From the NCBI GenBank assembly GCA_028015205.1, contig CM051521.1, forward strand, positions 66,448,314 through 66,512,313: a stretch of 64,000 nucleotides of DNA. Reading direction: 5' to 3'. The DNA comes from Mytilisepta virgata. Its lineage: Eukaryota; Mollusca; Bivalvia; Mytilida; Mytilidae. Under the pieces are notes generated by a model that ran no database searches, was not told the DNA's origin, and worked only from the letters and a program-made list of their open reading frames with translations. The position numbers and the translations under genes are program-made. Position 1 is the stretch's first letter. The number at the start of each line of letters is the position of its first letter. Below are positions 43,401 to 55,400 of this stretch, in pieces.

Positions 43401-46400
43401 TCATGTCTGTTCATCTATTTGTGCATCCATCGCTCCTGGAAAAAAACTTTGCACCAATGGTCCTACATTTAAGATAGCTGCCAGAACAGAACCTAGTTTA
43501 ACTTAGGACCTAATGGGAAAGGTCCCTGAATGATCTTCTTGTTTGAAACCAGTGAGCCAATTGGAACTTGACAGCAATGTTCCAGGCTGCCAGTCAAGAT
43601 GGACATAGTCCAGGTGAGCAATACAGGCTCATGGGAGCCTCTAGTTTATGTCATGTTTGAAGATTTGGTATATAGTTTTACCATGGTTACAGATCAAGTT
43701 CGAATTTGGCTCTGTTCGGATGAGTTTTTTGCAGAGTTATGTTTCACGGACTTGGAAAATTTACACAAATAATCAGTTTTCCGCACTTTTTTAGCTCATC
43801 TGACACAAAGAGTCAAGTGAGCTGTTCTAATCACTTTGCGTCCGTCGTCTGTTAACTTTTACAAAAATCTTCTCCTCTGAAACTACTGGGCCAAATGGAA
43901 CCAAGCATCATTAGAGTATCTAGTTTAAAAAATATGTCCGATGACCCTGCCTGCCAACTAAACATGGCAGACATGGCGGACATGGCTAAAAATAGAACAT
44001 AGGTAACTTCATTTTTGGTCTTGTATCTCAAAAACTAAAGCATTTAGAGCAAAATTGACATGGGGTAAAAATGTTCTTCAGGTCAAGATCTACCAGCCAT
44101 GAAATTTTCAGATGAATCGGTCAACCCTTTGTTGGGTTATTGCCCCTGAATTGTTGATTTTAAGGAAATTTTGCAGTTTTAGGTTGTTATCTTGAATATA
44201 ATAATAAATAAAGACAAACTGTAAAGAACAAAAATGTTCAGCAAAGTAAGATCTACAAATAAGTCAACATGACCAAAATCATCAATTGACCCCTTATAGA
44301 AGTTTTTGCCCTTGAAAGATTATTTACATGTAAACAGAAAATAATGGTCTGACATTGTCACAGATGTTTAGGGCGTTACTTGAAATAAATTAAATGGTAG
44401 CAGTTCAGGTAAAATGGAGCGTTAAGGGTCAAGGTCATTGAAAAATTCCATAGCAACCGATGAAAAAGTCCCTAGCCAGAGATGAAAAAGCAACCATATA
44501 TATTTGGATTAAGGACCTTATAATTTACCTGTACAAGTCAAAAAGAAAGGTCAAGGGTCAAGGTCATTGAAAAAGTCATAGCAACCTATGAAAAAGTCCC
44601 TAGCAACCATATATATTTGGGTTCAGGATCCTACAATTTACCTGTTCAAGTCAAAATGGAAGGTCAAGCGACCATATCTGTTCAGGATTTTATATTTTAG
44701 CTGTACAGGTCAATATTAAGGAGAAAATTGTGACGGTATACATAAAATAGCAAAAATAATCATTGATGCAAGATCTACTGGTACACAAAAGATAACAGGT
44801 GAGCGATTCATCTTTTTTCCCCTTTCTTAGCTCACATGGCCGAAAAGGCCAGGTGAGCTATTGTCATCACTTGGCGTCCATTGTTGTCCGTTGTTGTCGT
44901 AAACAATGCCCATCATCCAAGATGGCGGCCAGAGCTGTACCTAGTTTAACATAGGACCCTATGGGAAATTTACTTAAAGATCTTCTTGTCTGAAACCACT
45001 TGGCCAATTGGAACAAAATTTGGCAGCAATGGTCCTTAGGGGATCTTCTTTCAGAATTATATCCCATGACCCTGCCCGTCATCCAAGATGGTTGCCAGAG
45101 CGGAACTTAGTTGAACATAGGACCCTATGGGAAATTACTTAAAGATCTTCTTGTCTGAAAGCACTTGGTCAATTGGAGCAAAACTAGGCAGCAATGGTCC
45201 TTCAGGTGGTCCTCTTTCAGTATTATATCCCATGACCCTGTCCATCATCCTAAGGTGGTCCTCTTTCAGAATTATATCCCATGACCCTGTCCATCATCCA
45301 GGATAGCTGCTAGACTTGAACATAGTTTAACATAATACCCTATGGGAAATTTAAAGATCTTCTTGTCTGAAACAGCTTGGCCAATTGGACCAAATTTGGC
45401 AGCAATGGTCCTTAGTTGGTCCTCTTTCAGAATTATATTAGATGACCCTGCCAGAGTGGAACTTAGTTTAACATATGACCTTATGGGAAAGTTCACTGAA
45501 TGTTCTTCTTGTTTGAAACTAATGAGACAATTGGAACTTGACAGCAATGTTCCAGGCTGCCAGTCAAGATGGACATAGTCCGGCTCCCAGGAGCCTCTAG
45601 TTGTTTCTGATTAGCTGATATAAAAAAAATCCTCCTCTCAAGTTGCTTGGCCAAATGGAACGAAACTTGAATTGGGAGGTTCTATATAAAGTTTCCTCAT
45701 TTCGTCCTGATCAGGCAACAAACATGGCTGTCATGGGCAGTTCTAATCTTCATCGGTTGATAATTTTCTTCTTTGAAACTGCTTGGCCAAAGGGAACGAG
45801 ACTTGACGGAAAGCATCTGTTGGAGGTTTTTTTACAAAGTTTCCTCATTTTGTCCAGATCAGGCGAGAAACATTGCCGCCATGGGCAATTCTTGTTTCTG
45901 ATTGGTTGATTTAAAAAAAAATTTTCTCTTAAACTGCTTGGCCAAATAAAGCCAAACTTGACAGAAAGTGTCTATGACATATAACAAAAATCTACAGAAC
46001 CGCAGAATTGCTTGAAACCAAACATGGTCTGAATGTTCCTCTTAAGGTGCCCACCAAGAATTGTTATTTTGGTGCTGCCAATCCCTAATTCAAAATGGCC
46101 TTCAACAGAGGACTTAGGTTAACATAAGACCCTATGGGAAATACTTGCAAAAATCTTCTGGAGAACTGCCAAATTTTAGAATACCTGTATGCTGACCTGT
46201 AAGTCTTACCACACTTTATAATGATAAAGAGAAGTGACTTCTCTGAGGTACATCAATAAAAATGGCTTTCATGCCAGATGAGCGATACAGGCTCAGTCCT
46301 CTGATCCTCTAGTTTTCTTCATGCCTGAAGATATTGATTTGATATTTGGTATATAGTTTAACCATGACAAGTTACAAATCAAATTTAAATTTCGTTCAGT

Positions 46401-49400
46401 TCGGATGATTTTTTTGCAGTCTTAACCTGAGTTTTGGCATTGTTTCTTGAAGAAGTCAAATAAAAATAGCATTAATCAGTTATTATTGTGAGAGTTATTG
46501 CTCTTGGAAATAGGAATTATTGTTAGAATAATAGTTTTATGGACTTTTTTTCCAAACCCTTTTACCAAGTGATCTTATTAGCTCTGAGCTATTGCCAGTA
46601 ATTGGCGTCCGTCATGCTTGTCGTAAACTTTGCTTTAAAGATCTTCTCCTGAAACCACTGGAACAATTTAAACAAAATTTAGCAGCAATGGTCCTTAGGT
46701 GGTCCTCTTTCAGAACTGTATCAGATGACCCAGCTCATCATCCAAGATGGCTGCCAGAGCCGGACATAGTTTAATATAGGACCTTATGGGAAATTTTCTT
46801 AAAGATCTTCTTATCTGAAATCACTTGGCCAAATGGAACAAAACTTAGTAGCAAGGATCTTTTGGTGGTCCTCTTTCAGAATTGTATCCGATGACTCAAC
46901 CCGTCATCCAAGATAGGTGGTCACGAAAGCCGAACGTGTTTAACATAGGACTTGGAAGTCACTGAAACATCTTCTTGTTTGAAACAAGTGAGCCAGTTGG
47001 AACTTGACAGGCTTCCAGTCAAGATGGGCATAGTCCATGTGAGCCATATAGGCTCCTGGGAGCCTCTAGTTGGTTTGTGAGCTTATAATGATGAGCTACA
47101 GAGCAGGCTGATAGGGTAATTATTGTGTTCCCCTTACAAACATAGTTTCAGAATTTTTAGAAGTTACTCTGTCCATATGTCTTCGTCCAATTCACATTCT
47201 TAAGGAGATTTTGTATGTCTTCTCCTAGCTTAAGCAGGAAGGGGACATTGTATTGCCCAGCAATACTTACAGAATGCTTGTTATGTTTGAAAATTGAATC
47301 TTGGTTGGGGGCCAGATTTCAAATTTTATTTTTCAAGAAAAATACTGGGACATTGGCGACATTTACTAGGAAACCAAATTAGCTTGTTCTATCGATGACT
47401 ATTTAAGTGGGGCAGTGGTGTCTGAGAACTAAATATTTAAGTTTTTTTGGTCTTATTTAAGTCTAATGAGGTAATCACCACCTCCATTTTATAAATTTTC
47501 AAATATCTTGAGAAATGTTTAGACAGATTACCAACACTAAACAATATATATCCATCTTTTTAATATTAAAATTTAATAGTCTTTGGGTTTAATTTCCCTT
47601 ATAAAAATTTTAAATATTTTTATACCCCCTGCAAACAAAGTTTGGGGGGGGTATATAGGAATCATTATACCCTCTGCAAACAAAGTTTGGAGGGGTATAT
47701 AGGAATCATCTTGTCCGTCCGTCTGTCTGTCTGTCTATCTGTCTGTCCATATATCTTGTAAGCACAACTCCTCCTAGACCGCTCAATGGATTTCTACGAA
47801 ACTTTACAGAAAGGAAGTACATCATCCAAAGATGTGCTTGAAGAAAAATCTTTGCTTTCCGATATCACACAAGGGAGATAATTGGACTTCTATTTTTTTT
47901 GGCTTATACATTATATATGTACCTCGTAAGCACAACTCCTCCTAGACCACTCAATGGATTTAAACGAAACTTTACAGAAAGGAAGTACATCATCCAAAGA
48001 TGTGCATGAAGAAAAATCTTTACTGGCTGTACCTATACTTCCCAAGCCACATCAGCCATTTGAAACATTAACAGATATATCATGTTTTGGAGTAGTAAAG
48101 GCAACCATGAGTATGCTTAAATTGATGCAAATATCTTATGAAACTTTACCCTGGGCAAGGCAAAGCGGGGGGTATCCTTTGTGAGCTTTGCTCACAGTAC
48201 ATCTAGTTTAAGCAGTTTACATCTGTACTCCTAAACCATATAAATTCCCTATTTGTCATCATAAGACAAATTCATTGAAATACATTTGAAGACTGAGCAG
48301 TATTTTTTTTTTCTCAGGCTAATTTAGCAGTGCAGGAAGCTAGATTGAACATTGCTATGGGAGATTTACAGAAGGCTCAGGCTCAGTTAGATGAGAAAGA
48401 GGCAGAGCTTGCTAAAGTTAGAGCCATGTATGATAAAGCTATGGCAGAGAAACAAGTGAGTAATTCCAATTAACTTTTTTTTTTTAGATCTGAAAAATTC
48501 AATTCTTATGCGGGGCCTCGGTGGCCGAGTGGTCTAGGTAGTTTGTCAAGACTATTTATGATCACTAGCCTGTCAACGCTGAGGTTGTGAGTTCATGGAG
48601 TTGGAATCTCACCTGTGGCAGGGTGTGTTCGACTCCAATCTTAATTGACAAGGATTGTCAATTTTCCTACCGAAGGTTGGTGGTTTTTTCCGGGTACTCT
48701 GGCTTCCTCCACTAATAAAAACTGGCGACCGCGAAATAGCCAAATGTGCTGAAAAAGGCATAAAACCCCAACTAAACAAACAATTCTAATTCAATTTGAT
48801 TGGCTAAGAGACTGCGTAAAATCTACGTTCTACATGTACCTGTCTGTAACCAAGCATGGTTGCCATTTTTAAAACGGGTATTTCGGAGGAGTTGGACACC
48901 AAGAAAAAATAATCAGAAACTGTGCTTTGGAAATGCTATTCAATTGAATTTTATTCCATTTTGAGGGAGGCTTAAAAAATTATCCAATTCTTCTGTTCAA
49001 ACTTTCAGCCCATCAGTGATGTCACAATGTTTTGCACGAACTTCCAACACGCAATTTCCCGGACTGTTTGGTTTTCACATGTAAATTGAGAATACTAAAA
49101 CTTTATTCATTAGATTGCATTAGAATGGGAATAACCATGTTGTATTTAATGTGGTTCCTTTGTAAAACTATTTTACTCTCGCAGATATCCATTTTCCTGG
49201 CTCCGCAAAGTGTCGCCAGATAAACTCAATTTGCGACAGTAATATCTACGTTTAACGCAGGAACCAAATCAAATACAACACTGTTATTCCCTAAATAGCT
49301 TTTCAGAATGTGGCATCTCAAAATCAGCAAAAAAGTATTTTGTCCATGAAAATCTGAAATGAGCAGAAATTTTGGTATTTTACATATTTTTTCCTGAAAG

Positions 49401-52400
49401 TAAAAACTACAAACGAACATAATAATACAAAAAATTTCTTTTGTTATTTCTTCAAATTTCCCTTTTATAGAGACTTATTGATGATGCAGAGATGTGTAGA
49501 AGGAAAATGAATGCTGCCTCAGCCCTTATTAGTGGTCTTGGTGGAGAAAAAGAAAGGTGGACTGAACAAAGTAAAGAATTTAGGGCTCAGATTGGGAGGT
49601 ATGTGTCTTCTGATATGTAAAAGATGTCACAACATGTAGATTTTTAGCTCTAATTTAAATAAAATTGAATCCAGATAAGTGATATAGGTTCCTGTGTGCC
49701 TCTTGTTGGGAGCAACGTAGACAAAAGTGCAGGAAATATTTTTATTGATATTTTAAAAAGATTTTCATAAAAATGGGACACGGCAGTAAGAACTTATAAT
49801 TTTAAAACTTTTCTTAGTTTTGATGAATCTTACTTTGTTTTAAGATAAACAAAATTTTGGGACTTAAATCTTACTGTAAATAATTATTACATCTTTTATA
49901 TTATAGATTGGTGGGAGATGTATTAATAAGCACTGCTTTCCTGTCTTACTCTGGTCCCTTTAATCAAGACTTCAGGAGTGTTCTCAACAAGAACTGGTTT
50001 AAAGAGCTGAAAACAAGAAAAATACCACATACACCAAATCTGAATGTAATAGAAATGTTAACAGACCCTACTACAGTAAGTATACTAAAGTGTACCTGAA
50101 TGTAATAGAAATATAAACAGATTTCAAACACACCAAATCTGAAAATAATAGAAATACAAACAGATATCTGAATGTTATAGAATTATAAACAGATTGCATA
50201 CACACCAAATTTGAATGTAATAGAATATGTACAGTTATCATACACATCAAACCTCAGTGTAATAGAAATGTGAACATCTTACATACACACTAGACCCAAA
50301 TGTAATTGAAATATTTACAGATTACATACAGTTCAAACATGACTGTTATAAGATTACATAGACACCAGACCTGAATGTAATAAAAGTATTTACAGATTAC
50401 ACACACATCACACTGAAAATAAATATAGAGTAAAACATGATCTTTTTCATATTGGCCCCGAGGAATATCAAGGAATATGGGATAACATGGGCAATATTTA
50501 TTAAACTATTTCTTTCACTTGGAGTATAGAGTCAAACAATTGAATGCAACTTCAGTTCCTTTGGTTCCCCCCCTCCCCCCCCCCCATCCCAACCCCCACC
50601 CCGAGATCTACAAATAGATTTTATAAACCCCTATTTGAAAGTGCTTAGAACATTTATGAGCGGTTAATTCACCATAAATAATGACCAGACGATTATTTAC
50701 AGCTGAGCAGAAGTGACTTTTTCCACGAGAGGGCAGATAACACATCATATAACATGTAATCTGCCCTCATATGATATTATTGCCCTGGGGGCAAATAACA
50801 TGTATCAAATTATGCTTTTGTTACATATTTTTAAATTTAGTCTGTTCTTTGATTTAGATTGCAGAATGGAACTTAGAGGGTTTACCAAATGATGAGTTAT
50901 CTACACAGAATGGTATAATTGTTGTGAAAGCTTCACGGTATCCATTACTAATTGATCCTCAGGGTCAGGGTAAAAACTGGATCAAAAACAGAGAAGCCAA
51001 GAAAGAATTACAGGTAATTAAGATATTTGTGAAAGAAATCTCTGTTTTACTGAAAAACTATTACACCAGGGATTTCGATATCACAAACTTGTCAAAACTT
51101 TTGCTAAATTTTATCATAGGTACAAGGACATCATTTGTAAATATAAATCAATGTGCAAACATCTTATATGTTCAGGTATTTCACATCCCATCTTTTATGG
51201 TAATATTCTATACAAAGCACAAAAATGTCGTCATTCACCTGAAAAGCTAACCAAACCTTTAAACAGACTTATCTACAAAGGATATACCGTTGATTCTCGC
51301 CCTTAAGGATACGTGTCCTATAAGATGAGAGCCATTTCTTGGGAAATTTGTGCAGTACTTTTGCCTTGACCGTCATACAAGACGATGGCAAATCATATCA
51401 GTGATTTGGCAAAGGCTGGAGAGAAATTTTATCGTAAAAGGCAGAAAAATCTATCATTCCTCAAAACAAATAAGTTTATTCACCCAAAACATAAAAGTAA
51501 TTGTTATAAATACAACATATAAAATTTTAAACAAATTTAATCGTTTTTTTTGCACCTGGAAGTTAGGTTAAGATAGTAAGAAACTAAGTAAAGTTCGGTA
51601 TAACTACGCTTTCAATTTCGCATTAGATAACAAGGATGAAATTTAAATTAATATTACAAAATTAAACTTATTCAACTTCATAATTCCTTTTATTTAACCT
51701 ATAAAATGAATTGACATTGATCTTATACAAAGACGAAAGAAACAAATCAAAGAATTATTCATTAGGTTCCATTCCAAATCCGGATTACAACCACGTGTTT
51801 GTTGCCCACATGTCAAAACATGGTGGGTCGTTTGAAGTTTGTCATCGTTGTTGTTTTTGGATTTAAAATGGCAATTGTTATGAATATTGATGATGAATTC
51901 ATGAAATTTAAATGAAATGACAGCTCGGAAAGTGAGGGCTTTAATATCGTCTTGTTATATTTACCATTCATTAAACAAATCAATCTACTGGAAATCAACA
52001 ACAATCCCATAACAACAAAAAACCTATTTTTTTGTCAATTTTAGTAAAAAAATATGTGTTTTTTTTAGTGACAAAAAATTAGAGAAATTACGGAATATCT
52101 TTAAATTTACTGACCTAACTTTTTAGATTTGCTAAGATTTCTTCTGCTAGGCAAGTGGGCTGTCCTATAAGATGACCCCCCTTTTGAGAAAATTGAAATT
52201 TGGTACCAAAAATTTGTCTTATAAGCGAGCAGAAACTTACAGAAACGAGCAGTAATTACGATAATGTTGTCAAGTCGTTAAAGATGGCATCTTTGGGAAT
52301 TAATATTGATTCACTGATAGGGAAACAAACACATTTATTCTAAAACCAGTTGTTGGCATGATATGGGTTATGTTCTTTTCATATAATTTATGATGGCATG

Positions 52401-55400
52401 ATACTAAACCCATAACCGGAGGGATTGTGGCTGATTTTCTATATGATAAACACATAATCTTTTGATCAGTTGAATTGAAGTCTGGAGCTGGCATGTCAGT
52501 AACTGCTAGTAGTCCTTTGTTAATATATATTGATCATTGTCATTTTGCTTAGTTTCTACTGTTACCTTTTTAGCACACCTTTTTAGCTCACCTGACCAGG
52601 ATCATGTGAGCTATTGCCATTACTTTGCGTCCGTTTCACATTTTGAACTTTTTCTAGAGAACTGCTGAATGGATTGAAAGGTAACATGGCTTAAATATTC
52701 CTTATAAGGTGCTGACCAAGTGTTGTTACTTTGGTGCCGATCCATGGCTGCCAGCAGGGGGACTTAGTTATCCCCCCGCTAGCGAAGCGGCGGGGATCAT
52801 GTTTTGTTGTTTGCCGTATGTACGTACATGTGTACGTAATATCCAGGATTATCTCAGGAACCATAAGAGATAGAAAACTGAAACTTTGATCATTGTTAGC
52901 ATTGTTGATGTAGATTGTGCCGAAGGTTTTGGAATTTTGGAATTTGCTCTTAGGGCATAATTATGAGCAAAAAACAGATTTTGCGATATCCAGTAAATAG
53001 TAAAATCTTGTAAACTATTTGGACTATAATGCTAAAACTGAAACCATGACTAATATTACAACACTAGTATGGCAAATTCAAAAGTGGCATGAGAATTTTT
53101 CTGAAACCCCTGGGGGCATAGCAACAAGAGTTAAAAAATCCCAAAATCGATTGTACAGAACTCCTCTTACACCCTAAGCCGTAGGAACATAAAAATTGGT
53201 GCATTACTAGCACTTTAAAAGTTGTCTGTGCCAAAGGTTTCGGAATATTGAAATTTGCCCTCAGGGCAGAACAAATTTTTTGGAAGAGTCTCAGACTTAT
53301 GAATTTTTGAAAATTACCATTCAACCATACACTAGCAGAATAATAGCTATTAAATGGAATATTTTGATTTCAAAAAAAAATAATTCCAACTTTGGTAAAT
53401 TTCCCGAAAGACTCTTTAAGACCTTCATTTTTAGCTCACCTGTCCTAAAAGGACATGTGAGCTTTTGCCATCACTTAGTGTCCGTCGTCCATCCGTCTGT
53501 AAACTTTTACATTTTCATCTTCTCCTCTGAAACCCCTGGACCTATTGAACTGAAACTTTTCCTGAAGCTTTTATGGAAGGTCCTTTACAAAGTTTGCATA
53601 AATCATCCCGGTCCATGAACAAAATGGCCGCCATTAGCATTTACATGTTCTGATTGGTCGAAATTTAAAACTTCTTCTCCTCTGAAACCGTAAGGCCTAA
53701 TGAACTGATTTTTGGTATGAAAGGTCCTTTATAAAGTTTGCATAAATCATCCTGGTCGGTGAAACAAAATGGCAGCCATTAGAATTTTCATGTTCTGATT
53801 GGTCCAAATCTAAAACTTCTTCTCCTCTGAAACCGTAAAGCCAAATGAACTGATTTTTGGTATGGAGCATCTATGGAAGGTCCTTTCAAAGTCTGCATAA
53901 ATCATCCAGGTCCATGACACAAAATGGCTGCCATTAGCATTTACATGTTCTGATTGGTCGAAATTTAAAACTTCTTCTCCTCTGGTATGGAGCATCTATG
54001 GAAGGTCCTTTTCAAAGTTTGCATAAATCATCCTGGTCCATAAAACAAACTGTCCACCATGACCATTTACATGTTCTGATTGGTCGAAATTTAAAACTTC
54101 TCCTCTGAAACCATCAAGCCAAATGAACTGATTTTTGGTTTGGAGCATCTATGGAAGGTCATTTACAAAGTTTGCATAAAGCACCTTATCGCTAAAACAA
54201 AATGGTCGCCATGAACATTTACATTTTCTGATTGGTCGAAATTTAAAACTTCTTCTCCTCTGAAACTGTAAAGCCAAATGAACTGGTTTTTGATGTGGAG
54301 CATCTATGTAAGGTCCTTTACAAAGTTTGCATAAATCATCCTGGTCCATGAAACAAAATGGCCGCCATGACCATTTAAATGTTCTGATTGGTTGAAATTT
54401 AAAACTTCTCCCTTGAAACCGTAAAGCCAGATGAACTGATTTTTGGTATGGAACATCTATGGAAGGTCCTTTACAAAATTTGCATAAATCATCCCGGTCA
54501 GTGAAACAAACTGGCCACCATGACCATTTAAATGTGCTGATTGGTCGAAATTTAAAACTTCTTCTCCCTTAAAACTGTAAAGCAAAATGAACTGATTTTT
54601 GGTATGGAGCATCTATGGAAGGTCCTTTACAAAATTTGAATAACTCATCCTGGTCCATGAATCAAAATGGCTGCCATGAGCATTACATGTTCTGATTGGT
54701 TGAAATTTAAAACTTCTCTGAAACTGTAGAGCCAAATGAACTTAATTTTGGTATGGAGCATCTATGAAAGGTCCTTTACAAACTTTGCATAAATTATCTT
54801 GGTCTTGAAACAAAATGGCCACCAGAAGCCTTTATATGTTCTCATTGGTCAAATTTTTAAATTCTTCTCCTCTGAAACTGTTTGGCCAAATAAACTTATA
54901 CTTGGTATGAAGCATCTATGGAAGGTCATTTACAAAGTTTCCAGAAATTAATCTAGTCCATCAAATCAGATCAAAGGTTTCTGACTCCAAGGTGAGCGAT
55001 ACAGGCTCAGCCCTCTGAGCCTCTTGTTTGGAAATGCATCTCACAACCATATATATTAACTAACCATTAATGTCACAAGAGTTAAGGTAACCATTCAATT
55101 TCCAAAAATGAAATTCCAACTTTGGTAAATTTCCTGAAAGACTCTTAAGACCTTAATTTTTGGAAATGTATCTAGCAACCATGCATATTAATAGCCATTA
55201 ATATCATTAAAGTTAAATTGGAATTCCAAATTTGGGTAATTTCCTGAAAGACTCTAAGATCTGAATTTTTTGGCAAAGTACCTAGCAACCATACATATTT
55301 GTTTACAAAACAGCAACAGCTGTATAGGGAATGATTAAATTTCCAAAATTAAAATGGAATATTTGGATTTGAAAAAAAAATGACTCCAATTTTGGTAAAT

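Noticed and set aside
47954..48184. 76-codon frame as a small gene
   Set aside because: Inside a hairpin-headed repeat; parallel text occurs in the preceding repeat unit.
48512..48600. tRNA gene
   Set aside because: The tRNA-like head is followed by SINE body and tail and cannot complete a T arm.
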